Shown in pieces: positions 46,180 to 58,490 of a stretch of DNA of 64,000 nt (position 1 is the first letter of the stretch; every line of letters starts with the position of its first letter). The stretch is from Epinephelus fuscoguttatus. Lineage: Eukaryota > Chordata > Actinopteri > Perciformes > Serranidae. The stretch lies in the NCBI RefSeq assembly GCF_011397635.1, contig NC_064769.1:13161207-13225206 (forward strand), in the 5' to 3' direction. The notes beneath the pieces are model-generated. The model was given only the letters and a program-made list of their open reading frames with translations, had not been told where the DNA came from and searched no databases. The position numbers and the translations under genes were made by a program.

Positions 46180-47830
46180 TCTCTACGGGAACCCCTGAGG
46201 GAATTATCTGGCTCTTTAGTTAAATGCCTCAGTGTTTACCAGCACCAACAGTTGCAAACTCTATCTGTCTTTTCTATTGTTGGTGACAACTAAAGCTGCA
46301 AAACTGAAATATGTGTTGGCCTGCTCAGCCATGGCGTTCACCATTAGGGCGATAACTTTATTTTGATGAAGAGAAAACAATTGGTAGAAAGGCTCTTTGT
46401 TTCAAGATGCAGGTTTTTAATATTTTAATACCCATACTGGAGCTAGTGCCTGGTGAAATATGGCTCGCCGTGACGGCTGACTGTAACTGGCCAAGCTGAA
46501 TGCCAGTACACAGTCATAAACAAACAAACCAGCATTTACATCTTGCTGCTATTACAAAAGTGTCTGACAGGAATAACAATGGTTGTGTTTCACTGTGTTG
46601 CCTCGGGTATATAATGAATTAAGAATCGTAATTTAATTTGTGTTTGTTTGTGTAATTTAATTTGCTGTTAAGCATGATCGGGCTTAAGATTTCATCAGTC
46701 AGAGGGAGCTGCATCAGTAACACTGTGTTTAGCTCTGGGTATCAGCAATGAAGGAATTTTCATAGCTCAAGACAGATCCCAGACCAGTGAGGATGATGCC
46801 TTTACATGCTTTATTTACATGCTTTACTTATTCATATACTTTTTTTCTAATAACAGTTTGTCACAGATAGATTGTGGTTGACTTCTGCTTCAGCGTTGCT
46901 TATATATGCATGTGGATCTGTTTACATACAAATCAGTGTGCCTGCAAAGTCCTTTATGGGCTTACATCTGCATTTTTTAATGTGCTTGCTGGTTTTATTG
47001 TATCAAATAAAACCAAACATCCCCCTGTTTGAGACATCGCAGTGCTGCACACATTGCTTACCCAACAAAATATTCATCTACAGGCAACTCTCAAGGAGTT
47101 GCTCCTGAATTTGAGATCCCTTTGGACAAGAATGCAAACACCACAAAGGCTCCTGCACATTTACATCTGTTCTGTGAGCCGACTGCATTGTAAATCCCTC
47201 TGACAGAGTGCAGGTATAACTCTTACCCTTCCTTTTGCTCACAGGGCCAATAACTGATCATATAGTTTTTCTTAGTTCCTCTCCAGTTCCCCCTTAAATG
47301 CCCTGACACGCTGATGCTCCTGATTTACCACTTCACTGAACCCTAACCATGACATTTCCTCTGCTGCCAGGGGTTGTTCCCTCCTGCTTTGCTCCCTGTC
47401 CCCCCTACCTCCGCCTGTCTGTCTCCCTCCGCCTCGTCTCCCTCCTACTTATTCAGATTCCTACTCCTCTCAGTTTGCTACGTGTCTCATAGCATCTCTA
47501 AATATAACCAAGCATGTCTACCTCCACTCCTTCCTCTTCCTCTCTGTGCCTCCTCTTCATCTCAGTCCTGTCTGACAAATTTAAGCGTGCCTAGACAATC
47601 CGATCTGACATGCCTTTACATAACAATTCAATCCACAGCACCTTCCACCTCCTCAGCACAGTGAGACCCAAAGGTGTGTTATTGGCATGAATGCAATTTT
47701 CAGCATCCCTGAACTCAGGATCTTATTAAATCTGCACTACCACAATCTTGGCTTCTCGTGTTTTGCATGCATCAGATATGTTTCTCGGCGTCAGCATGGC
47801 TTAGCATAGGGAGATCAGATGTGACCTTAG
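46180..47830. other. Intergenic, remnants of repeat F, no gene seen
   Basis: 46180-46320 is a diverged repeat F copy. 47370-47580 is a C/T-rich stretch. No gene was identified. Confidence 0.45.
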
Positions 47831-47838
47831 CATTATCA

Positions 47839-47839
<1 letters not shown>

Positions 47840-47899
<60 letters not shown>
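47840..47899 (+). repeat. (CA)n microsatellite
   Basis: 30 CA units. Confidence 0.98.
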
Positions 47900-47901
<2 letters not shown>

Positions 47902-47909
47902 GAAGAGGA

Positions 47910-50750
47910 TAGGAGCCTATACTCATAGTAAAGCCTTCTCAGAGAGGTAGGCAGCTAGCAAAGGAGTCTGTGGTAAATCTTAAATAATAACCGAAAAGAG
48001 TTATGACCCTTGCTGGCATTATGCCGTCGCACACCTTCTTCCTCCTGCCTGGTGATTTATCTCTCGTCTGCCAATAAAGCTCAACATGAAAATGTCACGT
48101 GTGGAAAAGAGCTGGCCTCAGCCACAGGAGTGAGCCCATGCAGCATTAAGACGGTCTGGATTCATTAAACTGTCAGCGTAAATTTTGATCCAAAGGTAGT
48201 TTGCGGGCGGAGAGGGAACTGTGGTGAGGATGGGATATGGGACCGAAAAAAAGAGGCAGCGGTGGGAGACTGCAGCGAAGCAAGTGGTGGTAGAGGAAGG
48301 AAAGATGTAAGTGACAGTGGTTGGGGGAGAGAGAGGAGTCAGATGGAGGAAAGATAGAAAGAGGGTAGAGTCAGGATGACACCCCATAGAATGAGTAAAG
48401 GTAATGGTCCTGCGACTGGTAGATGAAACTCGGAGGAAAATCTGTCAGGGTGAATGTTGAAAGCGGAGTGCTTTTTACAAGAAATGGGAAGACTGACGAC
48501 GGGAGTGAAATGGGACACTAATGAAAAAACAGGAGGAGTGGAAACCCAGGGAGAAAATCATCAAGGTCAAATGGACAGTGTGGATCAATAAAATGCTATA
48601 TATATACATTTGCTTTTGTTTTAAGCCTCTGTAGATCAAGATTCAGTCCTCCTTAGTGTCTCCCATTCGGTCCTCTGCAGCTCATCTGTATGCACTGCAG
48701 TGATAAGAAAGTAAAATGAAAAGGAATCCTGTGGTTTGTTTCCAAATCCAATAATATATCTGAGTGTGTATGGTTGATATTTCCCCTCAAGACTCTGTCA
48801 GCTGTGACTTTAATCATAATTAATCCTAATAACCATGTTTTTAAAGGGGTTGACGGTGGGGGCGCGGTTGTGACAAAGATCCTCCTCTTCAGAGCCGGGT
48901 GAAAGAAAGAGGGGAAACAGAGGAAAACAGTGGACGTAAATAAAAGTGGCAGCCCCTCGGGTATCTCTCTCCCTAAATAACCTGGGAGCTGTGAAGGAGT
49001 CACTAATTACCCCTCCCACAGAGAAGAGGGGGGGAAACAGAGTAACGGCCAGTCACACTCGCGCACAGAATTAGCCCGGCCCTGTCAGTGTCAGGGGCTA
49101 TCACAGGGAGATAACAAGGCACAGATCCATAGATCGTGTAAGGCAAATGACAGCATCACGCCCGACTGCCAGTGGCACAGACAGGAAATGGAAGTGATAT
49201 ATATACGTATCAAGGCCGTAGATCGTCAAAAACAGGCCGCGGAATCAGTGTGACGAGAGCATACTACTAAATACAGCGAGGCAGACAGACTGTCACACAG
49301 TGACCAGATGAATCAGAAAGGATGTCACCATGGCAGATCATCAAGGACTGATAACAGGGCCACAGACTGTTAAACATGGAGGAAAAGAAAAATCTGTAAG
49401 ACACACGCACATGAGGAATAACAGTCACAGTGTGCGCCCAGGAGCAGGAATAACACTGAATACCACCAGAACGGCTGCTACCACAACACAGCTACTTTAA
49501 ACAATAATGTTAATGCATCCATACAAAAGACAGGCATTAGATATTAAAAAAGGGAATCACAGAGAGAGGAATATCAAATGCACATAAACCATAAGTATCC
49601 CCTTCAGCCAATGTGAATAGGCCCTAATTATAATCTCTCCACTTGTTTTCTATGGATATTCTGCTATCACTGATGATATACTGAGTGACTTTCCTATATA
49701 CTGTTTTTCTTTTGCCACCTACATCCTTTCATTACTTTTTCTGAATTCATGTCTTTTTTTCTTCCCTCCTGCGCTGACCCCGCTCTCATGCATTTTTAAA
49801 ATAGCTGCCTATCTTATACCTCCTTCAATATCCCGATGAACGAGCACATTGTATTTCAATGGAAATGCAATAATATGGAAACAATTACAGTCCCTTACTC
49901 CTTGTGTCTCTTTCTTTGTCTTCTCTTCAGGAACTCACGCTGTCTCCAACCATGAGAGAATGAGTCACTGAGAGAAGAGCTGAGAGAGGAAAGAAACCAA
50001 GAGCGAGAGTGATAAAATCAAAAGGAACGGAGGGAGAACAAAAAAAAAAGTTGAAACAGATAGGCCATTATGGGAAAGTACGCAGGCCCATCCCATACTT
50101 TGGCCATCCAATCTCCTGAGGACCCAGGGGACAAAGCAGGTGGAGAAGGAAGGGCCGCCAAGTAGACGAGCCAATGTGATGGACACGGCAAGGATGGACA
50201 GGCTGCATTTTCTTCCTCCCTGCTCATTTGCCAGTAACCTCTCTGGCCTCTTTAAGAGTTCGTCTCCCTGGAAAGTTAAGGAGAAGTAAGGGGCAAATGT
50301 GCACAATTTCAGAAGACATGAGAGAATATTGACACTTCTCACATGCTCATTTTAAAGAGTATTTGATGCTGCATATATTTATTTTTGTACAAGGGTAAGA
50401 TAAAGGCTAACCCAAAGAGGTTAGCATTCATCACAGTGATCTTTACTTAATTTTTACTTGCTGTGCTTAATATTACTACACCTTGAACTGTGAATATGGT
50501 AATCCATCCTTTCTAGAGGACAATCTTAGTTGCAAAGGAAGTCCTTGGTGTATAGATTTGTGATAACCTGAGCAGCTGCACACAATCCTATAAAGAAGTT
50601 TATCTTATGAAGTCTGTTATGTGATGACACTGGAACTCAGTCAATCAATTGTACAGCTCTCTCACTGTTATAATGAATATATAGTAAAGGGGAGATCACT
50701 TATCTTGTTGACGCACTGACACAACTAGGCCTTCACAACATCAAACTGCC
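47910..50750. other. Region upstream of insyn2, no exon resolved
   Basis: May hold the untranslated first exon(s) of the insyn2 gene. 48190-48400 is purine-rich. 48990-49270 has short GC-richer segments. No coding exon is recognisable. Confidence 0.4.
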
Positions 50751-50793
50751 TGCAGAGCCTGTGGATGTTGGGGGAGCGAGAGAGACAAGAGAA

Positions 50794-53765
50794 ATGGTGA
50801 GCAAAGAGCCCAACCACTTGCTCACAGGCCAAACCAACGGCAAGAGCACCTTGGCGGACAAGCTGCCCGGGACAATGACTGTGCGCTCTGTGCTGCTCAA
50901 TCGAGACTCCCCAGATATCGAGAGCCGCCTCAAGCGCCGCCGCAACCGCACCCACCAGGTCCGCTTCAAGGACCTGGAGGATGGCAGCAGCAGCAGTGGC
51001 AACAGTGGAACAGGAGAAAACAATAGCCATCAGAGGCCTGCCACAGACTGTGACAGCCCACATCCTCTTCGCAAACACAACAGCAGGTCCCCCAAGCCAT
51101 GGATGGACAGGGATGGGCTACGGACTCAGAGTCTACCTGGTCAAACCTCTGTGGTGGGGGCTGTGCGTGGGGACATGGCAAGTACTATAGAGGTGGTGGC
51201 TGCTTTCTTAGCCCGAGCCCCTCCTCATCCATTGACGCCAGGTCCCACACGTCGATGCTGGGCACCACCACAGACTAACTCTCTAACTTTGCCAATGACA
51301 CGCAGGCCCAGCACGAGCACCAGCACAGCCATCCAGACCTCCCCATGCCTGAAAAAGCCCCAGTCCCTCTCTTCCACTCACACACGTAGCCACAGCCTTG
51401 GGGACTCAGTGGGCATGGATGGGGATGATGAACATGACTCTCAAGACGAGTATCTTACGCACAACCATGTGTCAGGGCCTGGGTCCAAGGATCAGAATGG
51501 TCCTCCTGGGCCTGGGGATCGAACTGCAGTGGAACGGAGATCTAAAGCCTCCAGGACAGACATTAAATCAGCTGTTAGTGTGGTAAAGAGCTCCAGGCAC
51601 AGCTGTCCCCCTTCAGTGCTTCACAACACTGAGCCATTTCACTGTTCCTCTGCATCCTGTCGAGATGGCCCCAAGCGTCAGGGAAGCAGCACTCCCTCAG
51701 TGGTCAGGAGGAGAAAGCGACTGAATCGGACAACAAGTGATCCTGGAAAGGAAGTGCACTACTGCACCACTCCTACTCAGACTGAAAGCCCCTGTTCATC
51801 CCCACCACCCACCAATACCAAACTCTGTACCACTCAAGTTCAAACTGAGAGCCCTTCCCCACCTCAAAATTCAAAGTATTGCACCGCCCAAAGTCAAACA
51901 GACAGTCAAAATAAATCTTCATCTTTGAGTGACAAACAATGCACAACTCAAATTCAAATCACCAACTCTCGTCCAGCCCTACCTCCGAATGCTGAACAGT
52001 GCACCACTCAAATACAAACAGACTCGCCCTGTCACTCTCCTCCAAATCATGAACCTTGCACTACCCAGACACAAACTTGCAGCCCCTGTGCTTCCCCAAC
52101 TCTGATAGCATCACCCAGCTCCATGCAAATTCAATCTGAGAGTCCAGTATCGCCAACTGTGTCTCAAGACCCTCCCACCACCCAAGTAACTACTGTGCCT
52201 TACTGTACCTCTCCTCCACCTACAAGAGCGCTGATACAGACCCCTGAACACTGCGCCAAACCACCTTGCTCCTCTCCAGCCAAGCCAGCTTGCACCACCC
52301 CACCCCCACCCTTAGCATCATCCGTTCCTTGCTCTTCTTCTGCACCTACTGTCGTCCAGCACCCTATCCCATATTATACTGTTGTGTCGCCACCTACAAC
52401 CCCCAGCACAGCTCTTGTCTGCTCCAGTCCTCCCTCAGCTGTGCCCTCTTGCCCCACCCCAAAGTGCACCTCCCCTATCCCAAACATATCATCAGCTCCC
52501 CCAACCTGCTCCACTCCTACCCCAGCTATAACCCCCAATATAACTCCCATTGACCCCATCAGACATCAAACCACCACCCTGAACGTAACACATCAGCCAA
52601 CACACAATGAATCAATCCCTACACCTCCTACAAATCTAACACCCTGTACATTTGTAACTCAAACTGCTCTGTCCTGCACCTCCATAACATATTACTCCAC
52701 CACACATTCAGTTAGTCACCATGCTCCACACCCAAATTCCACTTCACCTTCCTATGCCACTCTCATACAAACCGTGTCTCATTGCAACATCCCATGTCAA
52801 GCTCTGCAAAATACCTCTTCTGCCAACACAGGCATAACCCCATACTCCTCCCCCGTCCCCAAACTAAAATCTTGCACTTCTCCGCCTCCACTTGTGAAAA
52901 CATATGTGTCCACTCTTCCAAATGCACAGCTGTGTACAACACCAACTAAAGCTGTTCCTCTTTATTCTTCCACATTTCGCGCTGCACCACCATACACGCC
53001 CCCCTCTCAGGCGCCCTACCACGCTCAGGATAAGAGGGGCATTCGACTTCCACCTCCTCCCCCGCCACCTCCACCTTACACACCACGCAAAAAGGGAAGT
53101 GAACCGCCAGGTCCTGCAATCCGAACACCCATGCTCAGGGCAGACAGCAAGGCCAGCAAGAAAGATAAAGACGGAGAGAAGGAGAAAAAGGAAGATATAA
53201 AATGTACAGACTCGCCCAAGCTCTGTGAGAGAGCCAGCTCTCTGAAGCACAGAGCTCAAACTCCGCCAGTTGCTGTGATGAAGGGAGAGAAGCAGTCCTC
53301 TCCCTCCTCTCCTGCCAAGGCCTGTTTTAAGTCCAGCTGTCTCAGCTCAGCCCAGGCTCAGCTTGGGGCGCTACACAAAATGCTCTGCTCAGGACCCAAC
53401 GCCAGGCCCAACACCCCCAACAGTCAACACCCTCTCCCTCCAAACCAACAGGGCTGCTCTGGAGCCAGGGGCTGCTCTGCTTCTGGGGAGCGGCCTTCAG
53501 CTGGGCCCCTGACTGCCACCCAGGCTGACACACTAAGACAGGTCCAGGAAATTCTGGGAGGGTTGGTGTCTGGGGCAAGGTGTAAACTGGACCCATCCAG
53601 GGTGACAGAAAAGCTCCTGGGTCCCAATGGACCCCTGCACGACATCCGTAGCCTGCAGACGCAGCTCCACAGCCTGGAGGGGGTCCTGGAGACCAGCCAG
53701 AACACCATTAAGGTCCTGCTGGATGTCATTCAAGACCTTGAGAAGAAGGAAGCCGAGAGAGACGG
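50794..53765 (+). CDS. insyn2: insyn2 first coding exon (about 991 codons)
   Basis: Open throughout and ends GAC GG at donor GTGAGG (53766-53771). A weak acceptor TGCCTGCAG at 50755 could mark the start of this exon, with untranslated exon(s) upstream. Cysteine and threonine are unusually frequent for a cytoplasmic disordered region. Confidence 0.92.
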
Positions 53766-55084
53766 GTGAGGCAATATTTCATTTTGGTCGGCAGTTTACA
53801 TTGTAGGAATTGAGAGGTAACACCTGCATACTAACTCCACACCACAAATCTATTTCAGTCAATATTTTAAGCTCAATCAGACCTTCATCAGGTCATAATA
53901 CATATTACATTACATAATAGCATGCCTCCAATATTATTATAAAATCATAAACATGCCACCACTGACATTAGTTGCTCTAAAGGCTTTTCATACTTGCATT
54001 TAATTAGCCCTGGACTGACCTAAGGCCATGTTTAGACCGACTTTGGCCAGCCCATCGACACAATGGAGGTGCCAAGAGTGCTCCGGCAAAAAAATGCAGG
54101 GTTGCTATGAGACGTCACTCAGCTCGTTGCTGCTGTGGCCAATCAAATACTTGCAAGTAAATATTCATATTTTTATATGAATTGCTTTGTAACATGAACT
54201 ACGTATTTTTACTGTTTTTTTAACCCGTGATCGTTATGATACTGTCTCATAGTACTATACACTGCTGTTCAGTATTTTGGCTTCTGATAAGCCTTCATAT
54301 TCATGGATCTTCGACTCAAACTGCCTGTTCTGGTTTGTGTTTTATTCTCTCACCAGTACCTGAAACAACACACCCACACCAATGCAGCCTCTTGTGTTTT
54401 TTAATGCTGGGCTGTTTTCCAGGAATGTTAAGGACTGAAATGTCTTCTAGAGCTCACTGCACACAGTTTAGGCACACAGTAACCGTGTTGCAACACTTAT
54501 ATTGGACAATGAAACAAGCGCATCCTTACTGAACCGATGTGAGAACTGTTGGAGACTGAATTCACACAAAATGATCTTAACCATGTGTTTCTGGTGCTAA
54601 CTTTGAAAAGTCAAAGGATAACCTCAGCTCTAGAGTGGGGTTTAGTTTAAGGCTCCACGCTCACATATATTAGCCCGAGTATTAACTTTGCTAAGACTGT
54701 TCCTGGGTCAACTTTCACAACACAATCCACATTTGAAAGGTTTAAAACTTTTCACATCATAGGGCAGATCACCCAAAACCTCAGTATTATTTTTCACAAC
54801 TTATGTCCAAGGTGGTGTTCAAAGGTAGCGCTAACAGTACTGTGAAATGTTGCATAGCCCAAAGGGGTTTGAAAGGGGTTTGTCTGGGTTTAAATGTTGT
54901 GTGAAAGCCCTGGGCCAAAAGAGGAGCTATCCCACATTTGAAGTTGTAAATGTGAAATGACTGGAAGCCGTAGGCTAATGGAGCTGTAAACCCAGGGCTA
55001 ACGGGCCCTCTCAGCCCAGGGCCAAGTGACGTGTGAAAAGCCATCTGGTGATCTGTGGCCAACTTCAATAGTCAGTCTTCGCTT

Positions 55085-55177
<93 letters not shown>

Positions 55178-56664
55178 GGGGAAAGAGAGAAGAACAAACA
55201 GCAGAACTTTGCCTAAATTATGAGCGCCTGGTATTTTGGAGACCTGGAAAGTAAATGTCAGCATGTAGCCTAAGTGCCTGCTGTTTTATTCCCAGACAGT
55301 TAATTTCTCAAGTGAGAATGTGTTTCTCTCCGCACACAAAACAAAGAAGAGGCACACATTATAACGCGATCATAGCTTTGCACTAAAAAATTGTCTTCTC
55401 TCTCCTGAAGTTGGGTAGACAAGTGGGTTGTTACAGGCTGAATATTCTTCAAAAAGGGAATATCCTCAACCCAGCGGTAATAACCTCGCTGCATCATGTG
55501 CTGTGAAAATTACAGATAGATGGTCGTTGTGCCTAAGCTTTGCTGTGATGCAGCTCCTCTATTTATAGCCAATCCCAGCATTGTAAGCGTTGTAAATACT
55601 TTGGCAACAAAGCCGGGCGGACACAACACAATGTAAATTTGGTGAGAATGAGAAGGCAAGAGAGGCAGAAGTGGGTAAAACAGCAACAGAAAGAGAGGAA
55701 GAAACACTAGATTGACAGAAGGCTGGGGAGCGTCTGTAGTTATTTTTATGAAGTCTCATGTCAGTCATGCAACTCTCGATCTCAACCCTTGATTTGCTGG
55801 AGGATTTATGTCATGTCAGACCACAGGGAGCGGTTTGGTTTGCACCCATTTCGCAGCAGCTCTTTCCTCATGCATGTATGCAGCAGGCGGGGATAGATAG
55901 AAATCAGTATTTGGATGTTATCATGTTGGTGGTTTCAGATGCGCCATGCCTCTTAGTGTAAACCCTTTACCATTCTCATCAAGTCTTTAATTAATCTGCT
56001 TCCTACATCGTAAGCTGCTTAGTAATTTCTCCCGCCTTATCACACCAAAATAGTACATGATGTGGGGATGAGAGAACTCTTGGATAGGACGCAGAAGACA
56101 TGGACGGATGTGTGTCTATGAATCCATGGAAAGGCTTGACTGATATCTGAGCAGTGTAATCCAAATCACACTCTTAACACTAATGCCAGCTCTATGCTTT
56201 GCAGAACATGTGACTGCACGGCCTTCTGTCTAATAAAGTGACATATCTTGCGTGTTCCAGTATAAGAATTCAGTGATGGGGCTCAGTCTAATGCATGCAG
56301 ACTTGACTTTTACCTCATAAGCATTGTTTTATGCCTGGAGTGATATAGTGACTCATGGTTTTACGTAACAGCCGGAGCCTGTTGGAAGGGGTATCGTTCA
56401 TTAAAAAATGATCAGGGGTGATTTCGGAGTAGATTATATTGGTGTGTTTGCAGGGGTGTGTGTGTGCCAGAAATACGATTCAACAAGGGAAACGATAACC
56501 TGAATATGTCTTTGCGGGCTCACACAAACACACACACACAAACCGTCACTCTTTTTCCCCTGATATGTCATCTCTGTGCTTTTCAACAGAAGACATTCAT
56601 ACAGGACCGGACAGGACATTGAGAACTGTGGGACCTGCAGGGACTGCGCCTGCATCATCTACAG
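50794..56664 (+). CDS. insyn2: INSYN2 (FAM196) family inhibitory synaptic factor, 3'-incomplete
   Basis: Exons 50794-53765 and 56590-56664 join in phase (GG|A). The family protein sits at gephyrin-containing inhibitory postsynapses. Seen, numbered from MVSK: conserved basic block LKRRRNRTHQVRFKDL (46-61); AIQTSPCLKK near 180, as in INSYN2A; six CTTQxQT repeats (322-430); a very long Pro/Thr/Ser/Cys-rich disordered region; LPPPPPPPPP (752-761), profilin/EVH1-type; C-terminal coiled coil (about 906-990, HSLEGVLETSQNTIKVLLDV then IQDLEKKEA); then the cysteine cluster NCGTCRDCACIIY in exon 2. Human relatives are about 480-540 residues; this is already 1015, the excess being the disordered region. 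The start is ATG 50794 (G at -3 and +4; MVSK matches INSYN2A), not the in-frame GTG at 50761. The final exon was not found. 2A versus 2B is unresolved; neighbourhood favours 2B. Confidence 0.88.
51760..52140 (+). repeat. insyn2: In-frame about 60-bp tandem repeat encoding CTTQxQT units
   Basis: The unit Cys-Thr-Thr-Gln-x-Gln-Thr-[Asp/Glu]-Ser-Pro recurs with its cysteine at residues 324, 345, 363, 383, 403 and 422 (spacing 21, 18, 20, 20, 19). A weaker MQIQSES unit is at 444. The spacers are Pro/Ser-rich. Confidence 0.9.
53766..56589 (+). other. insyn2: insyn2 intron with microsatellite, no other gene
   Basis: Lies between the two insyn2 exons. It contains the (GATA)n tract and short frames without homology. 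Confidence 0.75.
55086..55177 (+). repeat. (GATA)n microsatellite
   Basis: About 23 uninterrupted GATA units, 92 bp, inside the insyn2 intron. Confidence 0.98.
56590..56664 (+). CDS. insyn2: insyn2 second coding exon: cysteine cluster
   Basis: Acceptor after CTTTTCAACAG, donor GTATGC. It encodes RHSYRTGQDIENCGTCRDCA then CIIY, ending in phase 2. The C-x2-C-x2-C-x-C spacing could be lipidated or bind metal. The following residue is expected to be Ser from the next exon. Confidence 0.93.
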
Positions 56665-58116
56665 GTATGCGGATTGATGTGTCCTCCTGCGAGTGAGAAT
56701 TTCTGCATATTTATCACTTGCTTTACATGTGAGCACCGAGAGCGCAATGCGTGTCTCGGCACACAGTTATGTGCATCACGCTGTCATTTTGAATCAAATC
56801 AGTTTTGGGAGTTCAGTTTTATGGCTCGTTAGGATTGTCGTTCTGCTCTGTGTGACAGCACAGCACTTTGAGTATGGCCACTCCTGGCACAAACACCGCT
56901 GCAGGTTTGATCACTTAACACAGTTATTATTTATTAAGACTTATCACACACACACTCTCTCTCAGATTTAATGAGGTGAACAACAACACAGATTTAAGTT
57001 GTGTGCCCACTTGGTTTCCTCCCTCCTCCTCTGCTCCTCTCATTTTTTTTACTCTTCTTATCTCTCTTTTACACACACAGATGCACCCAGTGTCAAATAC
57101 ACAAACACACACGCAGAGTTACTGCATAATCATTCCGCTCTGAGATTTGAATTGAAATCAATCAATTAACAAACAGGATTTCACACTTTACAGGAGGGTG
57201 AAGAAAGGCAAAAAGAAAAGTGTGGATTGCTATGAAATTGAAATCCCTGCCTCTTAGTTGTAAATGTCAAAATTGCAAAGAGAAAAGGGAGGGGGTTATT
57301 AGTCGAAGAGGCAAATCTTGCAGAGGGAGAGGAGAAAGAAATAGTGGAGAGAGGAAAGATGACATTCGGCGTGCTTACGTGCACAAATATTATTTGATTA
57401 TCTCTGGATTAAACCTGGAGAGCCTGACGCATGAAATAAGTCACTGAAAATGCTATATCTACCTTTTTTTTAAATGGTGATGTTTATTAAAACTTCAGAC
57501 AGAATTAAAAAATCGTAAATGGACTTGCTCTTGTAAAGCACTCAAAGCACTTTTACACTACAAGATTCAGCTATTTATACACTGTGTGCCACCTGCTACT
57601 CAGTTCCACACACCGATGGCACAACCATCGGGAGACATTTGGGGTTCAGTATCTTCCCCACGGACACTTTGACATGCGGACTGGAGGAGCTTGGGTTCAA
57701 ACCAGCAGTCTTCTGATTAGTGGAGGGCTCACTTTACTTCCTTAGCCACAGGCACATATGCAATTTTGATTTGCACAAATGATTTCCTTTCTGTAATATA
57801 TATTAAACATCCAGCTTTTACAACAATTAATTTATATCAATTGTGCTTTTTCATAAAAAGAAAAATATACTTTTCCTATTTTCTTTATTTATGTTTGAAT
57901 AATATTTTACATAAGATTTTATTTACATGTGTGTTCTGTATCTATATTACATTTACATTATATATGTATACATTTGCATATTTTAAATATATTGATCTGT
58001 TGCATTTTTCTGCATTGATTTATTTATTTTTCGCAAGTGGCAACCTCCAGGCCTGGTCACATGAGGCTGGCTGTCAGAACCAGTCAATCCCCACTGACCC
58101 CACTGTTAAAACACCC

Positions 58117-58160
58117 AACATAACAGCAGCAATAAACATGTTTATTGCTGCTGTTATGTT
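58117..58160. repeat. Perfect 44-bp palindrome without spacer
   Basis: Left half reads aacataacagcagcaataaa + ca; the right half is its exact reverse complement, centred on catg at about 58137-58140. It holds AATAAA on both strands and two inverted ATAAACA words, which fit the forkhead consensus. Confidence 0.95.
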
Positions 58161-58289
58161 TACAGCCTGGTACAAAAACAGTTTTGGTCTCTATAGCTAA
58201 TTTCAACATTTATTAAAACTGTACACAGAGTGAATTTTATAACTCACCTGTCTACATTTTATTAAGGCTTAAACTTGCATCTTAAAGGG

Positions 58290-58490
58290 CACAGCCACAT
58301 CACTAAAGTATATGAGTCAGATCCAGCTCGCTCCTCCACAGCTCCACCCTCTTGTCCAAATATTGTCACTTCTGACTTCAGAAATCCAAGATGTCGACGG
58401 CCAAAATGCCAAACTTGAGGCTTGAGTCCACAAACCAATGGGTGACATCACCCTGGCTATGTCCTTTTTTTATTGCAGTCTATGATTTAT
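58290..58490 (+). repeat. Dispersed repeat E, copy 3
   Basis: attgtcacttctgacttcag, gacggccaaaatgccaaact and ccaatgggtgacatcacc, matching 20700-20890. Confidence 0.7.

Noticed and set aside
50761..50793. GTG start extending the INSYN2 protein by 11 residues
   Set aside because: Vertebrate genes rarely start at GTG. The ATG at 50794 has a good context and gives MVSK, as in INSYN2A. Upstream bases probably belong to the 5' UTR.
52864..53259. 131-codon frame on the minus strand
   Set aside because: Antisense shadow of the insyn2 coding exon; no family resemblance.
57195..57258. Candidate terminal insyn2 exon after CACTTTACAG (RRVKKGKKKSVDCYEIE...)
   Set aside because: The phase would fit and a stop follows, but the expected residue after CACIIY is Ser and the sequence does not resemble the family C-terminus.
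57766..58200. 144-codon plus-strand frame
   Set aside because: AT-rich, Phe/Ile/Tyr-rich composition, runs through the 44-bp palindrome, no recognisable domain.
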